A stretch of DNA of 64,000 bases from positions 13,964,606 to 14,028,605 of the forward strand of contig OX940865.1 in the NCBI GenBank assembly GCA_954871525.1, read 5' to 3'. This DNA is from Parietaria judaica (lineage: Eukaryota > Streptophyta > Magnoliopsida > Rosales > Urticaceae). The translations under genes were made by a program, and so were the position numbers. Positions 1 to 11,104 of the stretch are shown here, piece after piece; the stretch's first letter is position 1, and each line of letters begins with the position of its first letter. The notes below the pieces were generated by a model. That model was given only the letters and a program-made list of their open reading frames with translations, did no database searches and had not been told where the DNA came from.

Positions 1-2393
1 TACTGTCACATTGTTAGCTATTCTGGGAATGTAAATCTTCGCAAAGGGAGCTCGGGTGGAAGCCATACGGGCATTATCATCGGTGTGACAGTCGCAGTTG
101 GCGTGCTTCTTATACTTGCCATTATTTTGTGCCTATTTTGGCGCCGAAGGGTGAAGAAAGATCAGAAGAGAGGTACTGTTTTTTTACATACGTGACGATC
201 ACTTATGCTGAATCTTTCTAAAACCAAAAGGTTATGATGTGATTACATGACTTGTTTGTGGCGCTAAAACAGACAAAAACGACGTTCCTCTTCCGGATCA
301 GAAGCTCACGAATTCCAGAAACGAGCATCCCACGGAAGCTGCGTATTGCTTTTCTCCCAACGAGATCGAAGAAGCTACGAAGCATTTCGAGAAGAAGATA
401 GGCTCTGGAGGTTTCGGAGTTGTGTATTATGGGAAAACGAGAGACGATAAAGAAATTGCAGTCAAGGTTTTGACCAGTAATTCATACCAGGGAAAGAGAG
501 AGTTCTCGAACGAGGTAAGATTTTTCTCGTGTTGAACTTAAACTCTTCTCAGCCAAAAGCTATCTCCGAGGTGTGATTTAAGTGTCCTTCGAACTCAGGT
601 TACTCTTCTTTCGAGGATTCATCACAGAAATCTGGTTCAGTTTCTTGGATATTGTCAAGAAGAAACGAGAAGTATGCTCGTTTACGAGTTCATGCATAAT
701 GGAACTCTCAAGGAGCATCTCTATGGTATGATATTGGCGCACAATATGAATCATAGAGCGAAACGTAGTATATTATATATATACACTTCAATACACTTTT
801 AGATGTTCATTTAACTATTTATTTATTTCTCTTTATTATTTTTCACTCATCACTTCACTCATTATGTAATTTCATGCAAATATTTATAATGAATTTTAAA
901 ACGTCGATTATTTATTCACTGTTTATAGGTCCATTGACCCGAGGACGAAGTATCAACTGGATAAAGCGTCTCGAGATTGCTGAAGACTCAGCAAAAGGTA
1001 CATTTTCCCACTTTTTTTCATTTTTTTTTTCATAATCAATGTGTATAACTCTATATAAGGCTCTCTCTCTCTCGCTCATACATTTTTTTTTGGTGATCGT
1101 TCAGGGATTGAATACCTTCACACGGGCTGTACACCGGCCATTATACATCGGGATGTGAAGAGTAGTAACATTCTTCTTGATAAACACATGAGAGCCAAAG
1201 TTGCGGATTTTGGTTTGTCCAAACTTGCGGTGGATGGGGTGTCGCACGTGTCAAGTATAGTTCGTGGTACCGTTGGGTATCTTGATCCCGAGTAAGTCGA
1301 TCACAATCGCCTTTTGTTAACAATAGAGTCTACTTATTTTCGGTTCTTGCAAATATAAATAACTCTGATTTGGGATCTTTTTCCCCTTTTTTGACAATCC
1401 CAGAAACTAGTTCTTTTAATTGCTTACAATTGTCGTCTCATATCAGAAGCCGTTATGTTCTTGAACAAGCCTAATCTCTTCTCTACAGAGAGATTAAGCT
1501 AATTAGGGTTAAAAAGTTATTCAAAATATGCAATTATAGTATGCCAAACTGAAATCCCTAATGAAAAAATTACCCCTGAAAAAGCAATACGACCTTCCAG
1601 CTCTAAGGCCCTTATGCACGGCTCCTCTGAGCCCTCACTCTGCCGACCCGTGGCAGTTCGTCGCGGGCGTACGAGCTCAGGTCCTTATGGCAGTCTGTGT
1701 TACGGATCTGCGTATGGTACTTCTTACTATAGAACCAATCCGTAACAGACGAATAGAATCATAGTTGTACGTAGGAGAAAGTCTTTTCGAACTCACCGAG
1801 AACACAAATTTACGTTCTTTTGCTAAATCTCTCTCCCCTTGATGCACAGGTATTACATCTCGCAACAACTAACAGATAAAAGCGACGTCTATAGCTTCGG
1901 CGTGATTCTTCTTGAGCTGATTTCCGGTCAAGAAGCGATATCCAACGAGAACTTCGGCTTAAATTGCCGCAACATTGTCCAGTGGGTAAGATTTACCCAC
2001 ACGTTTCTTTTCTGATAAGAAATCTTAAGAACATACTTAATGTTGGTTGAAAAACAGGCGAAGCTACACATAGAAAGTGGCGACATCCAAGGCATAATAG
2101 ACCCGGTTTTGAGAAACGAGTACGACATCCAATCAATGTGGAAGATCGCGGAGAAAGCACTGATGTGCGTCCAACCGCACGGCTACATGAGGCCGTCGAT
2201 ATCTGAAGTTCTCAAAGAGATCCAAGACGCGATCGCCATGGAGAGAGAGGCGACGGCGATCAGAACGGGCTACTCCGACGACACGTCCCGCAACTCCGGC
2301 CAGTCATCTCTCAACCTCGGCTCGCTCGACATCATCGGAACCGATCACTTCGTCACCGGCGACGATTCTGTTGCGCGCCCGAGCCCTCGGTAG
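1..2393 (+). CDS. Malectin/LRR receptor-like kinase, 3' part (partial)
   Basis: This is the C-terminal half of a membrane receptor-like Ser/Thr kinase; the ectodomain lies before the window. Exons read as 1-172 (partial), 273-514, 599-725, 929-997, 1105-1291, 1850-1985 and 2058-2393, all with GT-AG introns. The first exon encodes a hydrophobic transmembrane helix followed by a basic stop-transfer stretch (WRRRVKK). The kinase domain looks intact: a glycine loop ([12 protein letters not shown]), the ATP-binding Lys in [14 protein letters not shown] and DFG motifs, and the [10 protein letters not shown] activation segment. The sequence resembles the malectin-like LRR-RLK group of Arabidopsis At1g67720/At2g37050 (from memory), including the tail ending in ARPSPR. 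The RD-type catalytic loop suggests an active kinase. The ligand is unknown. The next gene downstream is an unrelated receptor kinase pseudogene. Confidence 0.85.
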
Positions 2394-3247
2394 TGATTTT
2401 TGTTTTGGTTTTGTTTGGTTCCGTTGACATGATTATTACCATTTTTAGTAAGGTAGTGATTTGAATGTTCATGTGGTGTATTTGTAAATCTTGATTTTTG
2501 AACAAAGTTTCTCTTTTTTGTTTTTTTTTCAAGAAATGGTTATATACATATAGTAAAATCTTGATAAATTAATAATATTGATAAAATAAATTTTTTATGA
2601 TCTCGACTTTAACTAATATAATTAAATTTTCCTTTCACCTGCAAGTTAAGTTCATATAATTAATATAGGAAAATTTCATAAAATAATCTTTAATACACCA
2701 CAAATTCTATTACTAATCTTTATAAGTTTTTATAATTTTCAAAACAACAGTTTCAAATTTCATACATGACACCGAAAAAAATTATTATTCCCCTGGGACA
2801 ATTATTCTCCTGCATACATGGGACCTCACGTTGGACAGGTGATGAGGTGTTGATGGATACGTGGCGGAAGTGACAGAAAAGGAAACGGCGATAATGGTCA
2901 ACCCCTTAAAACTTTTTTTGGCTACGGTTCCCGCCACTTTTGGAGGTTGGGTATATACCACCAACTTTGACCATAAGCTAAGTATTTATGCCGCAGTTAA
3001 CTTAGATATGAAAGACGAGACGAGAAAATTATGCGTGACTTAAAAACAAAAGAAAATTTGTGTTGACTACTTTCATAATTGCATTCAGCCAAGTCTGAAG
3101 TTATTGTAGGCGTAATTGTCATGAGTTTGATTAGCAGAAGACAAAGAAAGTCAGAACTCATAACAGTAAGTTAATAACTACTCTTGTTTAACATAGAAGA
3201 CTATAAACAGTTATTCTCGCTTTCTCGCAGAACACAATCCGAACTCA
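2394..3247. other. Intergenic, no gene seen
   Basis: AT-rich spacer between the two receptor kinase loci. The part near 2860-3240 would hold the promoter of the pseudogene that follows. It contains TGGTCAA/TTGACC words of W-box type and a TATATA run near 2952, but none can be tied to a function from sequence alone. Confidence 0.5.
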
Positions 3248-6200
3248 ATGGCTCTCGCTCTTGTTTTCCTTCTCCTTCTTCCATCTTCACTCTCCGACGT
3301 CACTGTCGGTCTTCTCTCACCGCCACGGACCGCTCGCCTCCGTGGCTCTCCCCCTCCGGCGACTTCGCTTTCGGTTTCCCAAAACTTCCGAACAACGACA
3401 ATCTTTTCTTTCTCAGCATTTGGTACGACAAGATTCCCGACAAGACCGTCGTCTGGTTCGCCAGAAGGTACGAGCGCTCTCCGCCGGTCTCGAAGAACTC
3501 GAAGCTTCGGCTAACTTCTGACCGAGGATTCGTCCTCACCGATCCTGAAGGCCAACAGGTATGGAAGTCCGAGTCGTCTCGAAAGGAGTTATGTCAGACG
3601 GAGGAAACTTCCTTCTCCTAGACAGAAGCTCCGGTACTCTCTGGCAGAGCTTCGATTACCCGACAGGACACGCTTTTGCCTTCGCAGAGCCTTAGATATG
3701 ACGGTAATCTCGAGATGACTCTCGTCTCTCACTGCTCGGAGACGAACTTCACCAGAGGAAGGTTCATGCTAGCGCTGCAAATCGACGGAAATTTACGAGC
3801 TTACCCTGTAAACTGGCCGAGCATGTATCTGAACGAGGATTATTACGCATCAAACACGGTGACTGGGAGCGACGCGTCGCTCACTGTGACAGCTCTTGTG
3901 CTCAACGAGACGGGAGAGCTCTACCTTACGCGGGTGAACGGTGAGAGGGTTGGCATCTTTGACGGGGACAAGGGAAGTTTGCCATCGCCGAGTGAGAACT
4001 ATTTCAGGTTCACACTGGAAGTCGACGGAGTTTTCGGTCAGTTTTACCATCCCAAGAACGGGACAGGAAGCTGGGTTGCTCTTGGGTTGAAGCCGGACAA
4101 TATATGCACGGCTGTGGGCGTAGATTCCAGTGTTGCAATTTGCGGGTACAACAGTATCTGCAAGCTGAGAGAGGATGAGAATAGGCCTTACTGCGAGTGC
4201 CTCAAAGGGTTCTCTCTGGCTGATCCCGACGACAGTTTTGGGAATTGCCAGGCCGATTTCGTTCAAGGATGCGCAGAAGACGAGCTCGTTAAACGCTCCG
4301 GAGTTGGCAGCGACAATATCTATGATGCTGAAGAGCTTGTCAACGTCGATTGGGTGACTAGGGGTTACTTTATTAGGAACCCTACCTCCATAAACTCGTG
4401 CAAACAGTCCTGCTTAGAAGATTGCATGTGTTCCCTTGCAGTTTTATGGAACGGACAATGCTCGAGGAAGATGTTGCCTGTCTCGAGTGGGAGATTCAAC
4501 ACCGCTCTCAACTCGAGAGTTTTCCTCAAGGTGCGAAAACCCAAGTACTTATTTGCTCTGCCAAACCGGACCGCCGGGGATCATCGAGAAAGGCTTATGG
4601 AGAAAGATCAGAGGGGTTTGATCTTGGCGCTTTCGGTGCTTCTAGGAACTTCTCTGCTTTTCAGTTTCCTTCTGCTTTCAGTGGTGTGTATCGTTTTTTT
4701 CTTTATCTACCGCAAGAAGAGAAGCCCATTGACGTCCGATCAAAATGCGTCACAGATAAAATTGCGCTGCTTCAGCTACAAGGAACTCGAGAAAGCCACG
4801 GACGGGTTCAAGGAAGAGCTGGGAAGAGGCTCGTTCGGGATAGTCTACAGAGGGAATCTATTGGGGAATGGCTCAGGCATTCCTGTTGCCGTGAAGAAGC
4901 TGAACTTCGTCGCAAATTGTCGCAAAAGAGTCTGGGAAGGAGTTTCAGAATGAAGTGGATGTCATACGGCAGACTCACCACAAAAATCTGGTCCGTTTGT
5001 TCGGCTTATGCGACGACAATAAAAACCACATGATCGTCTACGAGTGCATGAACAGAACATTGGCTAGCTACGTCTTCAGAGACGATAAGCCCAGCTGGAA
5101 ACAACGAGCCGAAATCGTGTTGGGAGTGGCGAAAGGGATTTCGTACTTGCACAAAGAGTGCACTTCTCAGATCTTCCACTGCGACATAAAGCCTCAGAAC
5201 ATTCTCCTCGACGAGTACTACAATGCCAAGATATCGGATTTCGGGCTGGCAAAAAATTTAAGGATGGATCAGAGCCAGACACACACGGCAATCAGTGGGA
5301 CGAAAGGATACCTCGCACCGGAGTGGTTCCGGAACGCGCCAGTTTCGACCAAAGTCGACGTGTACAGCTTCGGAGTGGTGCTTCTGGAGATCGTCTGTTG
5401 CCGGAAAAGCGTGGAGGACGAGAACTGCGACGAAGAGAAGCGAATATTGACCAACTGGGCCTACGATTGCTTCAAGGAAAAGGCTTTCGATGTCTTGGTC
5501 GATTGGGAAGCTGAGGCCTTGGAAGACAGAGAAAAGCTTGAAAGATTCATTATGGTTTCGATGTGGTGTATTCAAGAGAGCCCCGCCATGGGCTCTACCG
5601 GAGAATGCACTCCATGCGTTGTGGGGTTGTGCGAGGGCGCAAAAGATATGGGGTGCATCGATGCTTCATAGGTGGGTGGATAAAACCGGGGATATTCCAT
5701 TCCGTGAAATATGTTTTAGAGCCTTTGAAGGTTTGCCGGGAACTTCCTTGGAATTGTTTTGCGGGCTCATTTGGGCGGCGTGGTCGGACCGGAACCTTAG
5801 GACGTTCGAAAACTATAACAAAGCCCCGGAGATTTGGGTGGAAGAGGTTTCCTCTTGGTTCGACAACTTCAAAAAGTGTAATCAAGATTTGGAGGGGCAT
5901 ATGAAATCTCGCGAAGCGACGCAATCCGGATGGACTAGACCGGAACACGGTGAATTGAAGATCAACGTGGATGCGGCATGGGACCCGGGTACGAGGCGGG
6001 CCGGTATTGGAGGACTAGTAAGAGACCATAGGGGATATGTCATTGGTGTTACGGCCACCCTTTTCGAACATGTGGATTCCGCGTTGTCGGCCAAATGTAG
6101 AGCCATTCAACATGGATTGCTTTTCGCCCAAGAACACGGTTGGGCCATCTCGGAGGTGGAATCCGATTGTAGCCGGGCGGTTAAGCTTGTCAATGGTGGC

Positions 6201-6574
6201 CGCCTCCAAAGCCTTCAAGGACCGATCATCGAGAGTATCGGCAATATTGTTAGGACGGGTGTGTTATCCGGGACTTGCCGGTGGATACCGAGAACATGTA
6301 ACGAGTCGGCAAATTGTATTGCCAAGTCTCGCCTATCGAGTTTAATTTCGGACATAGGGGTGCTCAATTGCCCGACTTGGCTCTTCAATTGTGTTGATCG
6401 GGATTTACTCCCTTGTTAATGAAAGAAGTCTATGTTTTCAAAAAAAAAAAAAAAAAAAAAGAGAGCCCCGCCATGAGACCAACGATGAGGCGAGTCGTTC
6501 AGATGCTCGAAGGCGTAGTCGAAGTCCCCGTTCCGCCATGTCCGTGCCCTTATTCCGTGAGTGTAACCTATTAA
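3248..6574 (+). pseudogene. G-type lectin S-receptor-like kinase pseudogene
   Basis: A single-exon receptor kinase of the RLK1/LecRK3 type, now broken. Order seen: signal peptide (MALALVFLLLLPSSL), bulb-lectin domain, EGF/PAN-like Cys-rich region, transmembrane helix near 4620-4710, kinase domain with HCDIKPQN and DFGLAK. Reading shifts frame near 3310 (one base lost), near 3575, near 3665 (one base gained), and near 4915, where a 10-bp tandem duplication (two copies of gtcgcaaa in a row) adds a net +1. A LINE then splits the kinase domain after IQESPAM; the last exon-like piece resumes at 6461 (RPTMRRVVQMLEG) and ends in a stop at 6572-6574. The parts join in frame across the LINE, so the insertion came into a recognisable gene. 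With five independent lesions, sequencing error is an unlikely explanation. No functional receptor is expected. Confidence 0.9.
5591..6460 (+). mobile_element. 5'-truncated LINE (L1-type with RNase H)
   Basis: About 870 bp inserted into the kinase pseudogene. The open frame encodes the end of the zinc-binding region after the reverse transcriptase (HALWGCARAQKIW) and then an RNase H-like domain (INVDAAWD, VESDCSRAV), as in plant L1 elements. It ends at a stop at 6417-6419, followed by a poly(A) tract at 6440-6460. Both flanks carry the same 15-17 bp sequence (gagagccccgccatg with adjoining A's) at 5574-5590 and 6459-6475, the target site duplication of target-primed reverse transcription. The usual catalytic Glu of the RNase H (normally in an AEARA-like motif) appears replaced (AKCRAI), so the domain was probably inactive. 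The perfect duplication and surviving poly(A) suggest a fairly recent insertion. Confidence 0.93.
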
Positions 6575-7205
6575 ACTCTGCAGGAAATTCTTATGTATTG
6601 TAAGGTATATTTCCAATATTGTTTTCTTTGTGTGTGTGTGTTTTTTCTTTTCTTATGTGTATGTCATATTTCCATGCATATAAAATAGGTAGATATATGG
6701 ATGGGTGGAAGAGTAATACACCCCCTCGTAGATATCTTACGTATGCGGAACACTCATTCAAATGAACTAATAAAAAATACTATAGAGATATTTATAATTT
6801 TAAAATATATTACTGAAAGTGTAATCCTTTTATATTACAACACGAGCTTCAACATCCCGCTCTTAAATTTTTTATTAGTACAACAAGATCCCCTCGCTTC
6901 AAGGAGCAAATAAAATAAAAGGCGCAATCGGTTTAAACCTCAAATGATTGAGTTATATAGGACCGGAGACATTAATTTCATGATGATCTTCAACCGGAGT
7001 GGTTCCGGAACGCGCCGGTTTCGACCAAATGGACGAGAGGATACCTCGCACCTATCTAATAACGTTGAGCGTGGATGGAATAATACCCAAAAATCGTCGT
7101 CGCAAAATTATGATTGAATGTATATATACTCTGCTGAAAAATAAAGTCAGTGTGGAAATATAAATGAAGGGAGTAGGGACCACAGTGTTGTGAATTCCAA
7201 GAGCT
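6575..7205. other. Intergenic with scrambled kinase fragments
   Basis: AT-rich spacer after the pseudogene. No gene is seen. It holds a short rearranged copy of kinase sequence at 6992-7052 (listed separately). Confidence 0.5.
6992..7052 (+). repeat. Scrambled duplicate of the upstream kinase domain
   Basis: Bases 6992-7028 match 5317-5353 with one difference (encodes PEWFRNAPVSTK in the source). Bases 7031-7052 match 5298-5319 with one difference (TKGYLAP region). In the source the second piece lies just before the first; here the order is reversed and both are in the same orientation. This looks like templated filler DNA from break repair, not a gene. Confidence 0.85.
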
Positions 7206-8262
7206 AAAAAAACCAAGGTTCCAAAAATCGCGATTTTCGTTCGAAAATCGTTCGATTATCGCTGAAAATAGGCTTCTCGGTAAGTTATCTCCCTTAATCG
7301 TTTTCGTTTTATAGTTTTCGCGATTTTTCGAGGGGGAAAGTGAACAACTTTTCGTTTTAGGTTTTCAAGTGTTAAATTTCGAAAACTGGAGGACTTATCG
7401 CTAAATAACGAAAAGTCATTAGGTTTTTTCCGAATTGTTGTATAATTGCGGCAAAAGTACACATGTTTCGGAAATTGTTGATTTGAGTTAGTTACTCGAA
7501 TATTTTGATGTAATTTCGTTTTATAAAATTGTATATAATTTTAAAACTAATCGGTTTGCATAATTTTTTTTTTTAATTTGAAGTTTTTCTGAATTGTGAT
7601 ATTATTGTGGCAAAAGTACATATGTTTCGGAAATTGTTGATTTGAGCTAGTTACTCGAATATTTTGGTGTAATTTTGTTTTATAAAATTGTATATAATTT
7701 AAAAAATAATCGGTTGGCATAATATTTTTTTTAATTTGAAGTTTTCTAAAATATTGCGGCAAAAGTACAATTTTAGCTAATTTGTTAAATTGAGCTAGTT
7801 GTTCAATCTTGTTTTAAATGAAATCAATTGTGCAGTGCATATTTTATATAAGAATAATTGGTGACTTGTAAATATTTATTTTGGTAAGTAAATAATAATT
7901 TATTTTACATATTTTGTAAAGTATTTGTAATTTTGTATGAGACTTAGTTTATGTTTGGCTACATTAGTATGAGACTTATATCTTATATTTTGTATGAGAC
8001 TTTTATGTTTATATTTTGTGACATTAGTATTTTATGTTATGTTTTTAGTGTAAAATATGTTTGATTTTTTTTTTTTATAGGTTTTCCATCGATAAATCCA
8101 TCGGCAAACGATTAATCCATCGATAAGTTCGATAAGTTTCGATAACGGCAAACGATAATTTTTATAGGTTTTCCGTCGATAACGGCATCGGCAAACGATT
8201 AATCCATCGATAACGGCAAACGATTTATCGGCCAAAACGGCATTTTGATCCTTGAAAAAAAC
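7206..8262. mobile_element. Non-autonomous hAT-type element (1041 bp)
   Basis: The element spans 7214-8254. It is flanked by a perfect 8-bp direct repeat aaaaaaac (7206-7213 and 8255-8262), the hAT hallmark, though the low complexity of the repeat lowers its weight. The ends are imperfect inverted repeats: caaggttccaaaa on the left, and caaggatcaaaat as the reverse complement of the right end. The right subterminal region (about 8090-8240) is packed with words built on cgataacggcaaacgat and ccatcgat; the left has cgattttcg/cgaaaatcg words. Inside, a unit of about 165 bp is tandemly duplicated (about 7436-7600 and 7600-7760). No transposase is encoded. Confidence 0.8.
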
Positions 8263-9282
8263 TGTGTTTGATACATAACTTGAAAACAGTTTTTTAGTTT
8301 TATAACTTGTAGGTATGTAACTCATCAAACTGAACTCCAAAACATTTCAAATTTTATTATGTTTTTCTTAAGGATTTTCAAATACAGATTTTTGTTGTTT
8401 TCTGTTTTTTTAACTCAGTTTTTTCTTTCATCACTCCTTATTTATATCAACTTCATTAGGAGTAAAATTAGAACCGGGAACCGGGAAATAACTCTTTTTT
8501 TTTGTTCATGTTCCGAAGAAAAAATCAGGAATTTTATTTTTGTACCGATTTCGGTTTTAAAAGTGCTTGTCTTAAAAACCACATGTATTTTTCAAAATTA
8601 AAAATTAAAAATTACAATTAGTATAAAAACGACAATAAAAGTTTAAAATTCACTAAAATGACATACTAAAATTCACTAAAATGACATACTAAAAACTAAA
8701 AAAATGACATGTAGTTTAAAATCAAAATCGGTACAAAAAACCGGGGAATATTTGTTTAGGGCATCGTTTATGGTTCTCAGTTCTAAAAATGGGAACCGAG
8801 AAGTACCAGTTCTTGGGTTTAAATTAAATTTCTTGGATTTTTTTTTAAAATCGATCTGGGATTGGTACCGGAACAGAGACAAAACCGGAAAACGGATACC
8901 AAATTTTCACCTTTAAACTTCACCATTGAACCTTCAAAATCTCGATGTCAACTGAGTCACCAACGCTAACTGCGACACCGGTGCCGGTGCCGATGCCGAA
9001 TCTGACTTGACCTATGTGATGTTGGGACATAAATTACTTGTGTGATGACTCAAGAAAAATGAATGCGGACGACCTATTGTGGTGAATATACAATTCACGC
9101 GAATACTATGTTTAATATAATGTTGGTGAAAAATAATAGAATAAAATGCATGAGATATTATACTTTTGATGCATGTTAAACCTGATTATTTAGACTATAT
9201 AGTATATAACTTTGATATGTTAAACATGATATTTATGTTATTATATTATAATGTAATAATATTTTTATATTTTATTAATGTA
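8263..9282. other. Intergenic, no gene seen
   Basis: AT-rich. The stretch 8460-8900 has recurring accggga / ccggttt words and may be an old hAT-like remnant, but no matching ends or target duplication were found. No coding region can be supported. Confidence 0.45.
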
Positions 9283-9291
9283 TTAAATATT

Positions 9292-9395
9292 GGGCTTATT
9301 AGCAAAATACTCAATTAGAGCTATACTATTTTAAAAAATACTCAAAAGTTTGATAAAATTAAAAATGTACTCATTTGGCCTTTTATGTACAAATA
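9292..9395. repeat. Left terminal inverted repeat of the MULE
   Basis: Begins gggcttattagcaaaatac and contains two copies of a tactca(a) word spaced by T/A runs. It pairs with the right end near 15285-15384 at roughly three quarters identity by eye. Confidence 0.8.
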
Positions 9396-9488
9396 TACCC
9401 TCGTCTTCATCGTCTCCTTCACGCTCGACTCTTCTTCTCGAAACCCTAGACTCACACATCAGACCAGAGAAGCTTCGCAAAGCCAACA

Positions 9489-9815
9489 ATGGTGGAAGGA
9501 CGCACCGCGAGAACCAAGCCCAACATCCTCATCACCGGAACTCTGGGGACGGGCAAGACTACCACGGCCACGGCCCTGACGGAGAACGCCGACCCCCGCC
9601 ACGTCAACATCCGCGACCTGGTCAAGGAGAAGAGCCTCCACGATGGCTGGGATGACGAGCTCGACTGTTACGTCATCAACGAAGACCTCGTTCGTCTCCA
9701 AACCCTAACTTTTTTGCGCACATTCTCTCTCTCTGGTACGATTCATCAAATCAAATTCGGTTTTAGGTCTGCGACGAGCTCGAGGATCTGATGGAGGAGG
9801 GAGGCAACATGGTGG
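9489..9815 (+). pseudogene. Captured fragment of adenylate kinase 6 (AAK6/hCINAP type)
   Basis: The first exon starts [18 protein letters not shown] and carries a P-loop (GTLGTGKT). [19 protein letters not shown] matches the start of plant adenylate kinase isoenzyme 6, a nuclear NMP kinase. A short intron (about 9690-9766) is retained, and the next exon continues [13 protein letters not shown] before similarity stops near 9815, about one third into the usual protein. Upstream bases 9430-9488 look like the source gene's 5' UTR. The fragment lacks the NMP-binding and lid regions, so no kinase activity is expected. It could still drive a chimeric transcript. Confidence 0.8.
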
Positions 9816-10198
9816 GGGGGCTTGGACGGGCTTCGGAAAGCGCGTCGGCTCCGATACATGATAAAAGGGTTCAGTTTTGATCCATGAAAAGAGAGAAGTT
9901 GGTCCACAAATGGTAGGAAAATTGTTGTTTAGAGATGAGAGAGAGAGAGAGAGAGGCTTCCCTTTTCAGAGGTTGAGGTATACGATTGATTCGTTCATTC
10001 TTTGTTTGATTCCATTGTTTCTCAGATTGGGCTTCTCAATACAAGCTCCATATACTTGATTAATAATAAAAAATCGTCCATCAAATTCTGCTTCAGAGTT
10101 TTCCATTGTTGTTACTGTCACCTCGAAGGTCTTGAGTTCAAATGAAATGTAAAAAAGCATATGCCTTATCATACAAGTGGAACTATATCTTCTATGTA
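9816..10198. other. MULE interior between captured fragments
   Basis: Non-coding filler with a GA microsatellite near 9938-9955. No gene could be recognised. Confidence 0.4.
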
Positions 10199-10610
10199 CG
10201 TCCCGAACCGGCCACCGCTGATGCGGCGCCTCATCCCGGAGGAGGGCGACCCCGAGCACGCCTGCTTCCTCCGCGACCCGCAGCGCTACTTTCTCTCGGC
10301 GCTGCCCAGCGTGCTGCAGGCGACAAAGTTCATGGCGGTGGTTGACACGCTCTCGACGCACTCACCGGACGAGGAGTACATGGGCGAGCGGAACCACCCG
10401 TCCACATGGTCCGGGGATGTGGAGGTGGTGGAGGCGTTCTACGCATTCGCGGCGGAGGTGGGGCGCATCGAGAAGGAGATCGACCGGAGGAACGCCGACC
10501 CGTCACGCAAGAGCCGCTGCGGGGCAGGCGTGCTTCCGTACGAGCTCCTCGCACCAAGCTCGGAGCCGGGCGTCACGTGCAGAGGGGTACCAAACAGCGT
10601 GTCCATATGA
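10199..10610 (+). pseudogene. Captured 3' fragment of a lipoxygenase gene
   Basis: An open frame of about 135 codons matches the C-terminal end of plant lipoxygenases. It begins near PNRPPLMRRLIPEEGDPE, contains ALPSVLQATKFMAVVDTLS and HSPDEEYMGER, and ends GVTCRGVPNSVSI followed by a stop at 10608-10610. The terminal Ile is the conserved C-terminal iron ligand of this family. The catalytic core with the His ligands is absent, so it cannot be an active enzyme. GC content is far above its surroundings. There is no in-frame break in the piece, so capture may be recent, or the source gene is GC-rich and slow to show decay. Confidence 0.88.
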
Positions 10611-10924
10611 GCCGGAGTTAGTTAATAATTATAGTTTCGGTTAGGAAGAGTTGTTGGAGCGATCAAATGGTTGACCTAGGTAGGATTGTATATGGGGTAT
10701 ATAGAGTTCAAGGGCAAATTGGACATACTGTAAGTTAAACATTGGGAGATATCAATTTTTTTTTCTTTCTACAATTACCTTGTGTTTTTTCAAATTGTAT
10801 CTCCCTTCTGTTAAATTATTTCATTAATTATTGGTGAACAATGTGGTGATAGATTGAAGTAAAATAAAAGTCACGAGAAAATCACGTGATCGACTTTGCA
10901 TATAAATTTTTCTCAACCGGTTTT

Positions 10925-11085
10925 CGAGGGGCATGTCGTACCCAGATTTCCTTGATATGCTGCTAAAGCTTTTTCTTGCACGTCCGGTAGCTCGAGAATG
11001 CAGTTGAACAGTTTTTCTTCTGTCTTCTGCTGATGCGTGACGTGAGGGGGTTTCCCCGGCCTCATGCAGTGGTGGAGGCACGGCC
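10925..11085 (-). pseudogene. Possible fifth captured gene fragment (unidentified)
   Basis: On the minus strand one frame reads QQKTEEKLFNCILELPDVQE and then KALAAYQGN before a stop. Its composition is protein-like and GC-richer than the flanks, similar to the recognised captured fragments. I do not recognise the family. It could also be chance. Confidence 0.3.
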
Positions 11086-11104
11086 ATGCATTGAGGGACT
11101 ATGT

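Noticed and set aside
1561..1764. Open frame within the long intron of the first receptor kinase gene
   Set aside because: It lies between good splice sites that join DPE to YYISQQL of the kinase, and its translation shows no known family.
3248..4955. Frameshifts in the lectin kinase as sequencing errors
   Set aside because: Four shifts of different kinds plus an interrupting LINE in one gene, while neighbouring genes read cleanly over many kilobases, fit a real pseudogene better.
5490..6419. Continuous open frame as a kinase-LINE fusion gene
   Set aside because: The kinase part of that frame is not the kinase reading frame; the open frame crosses the junction by chance before entering the LINE protein frame.
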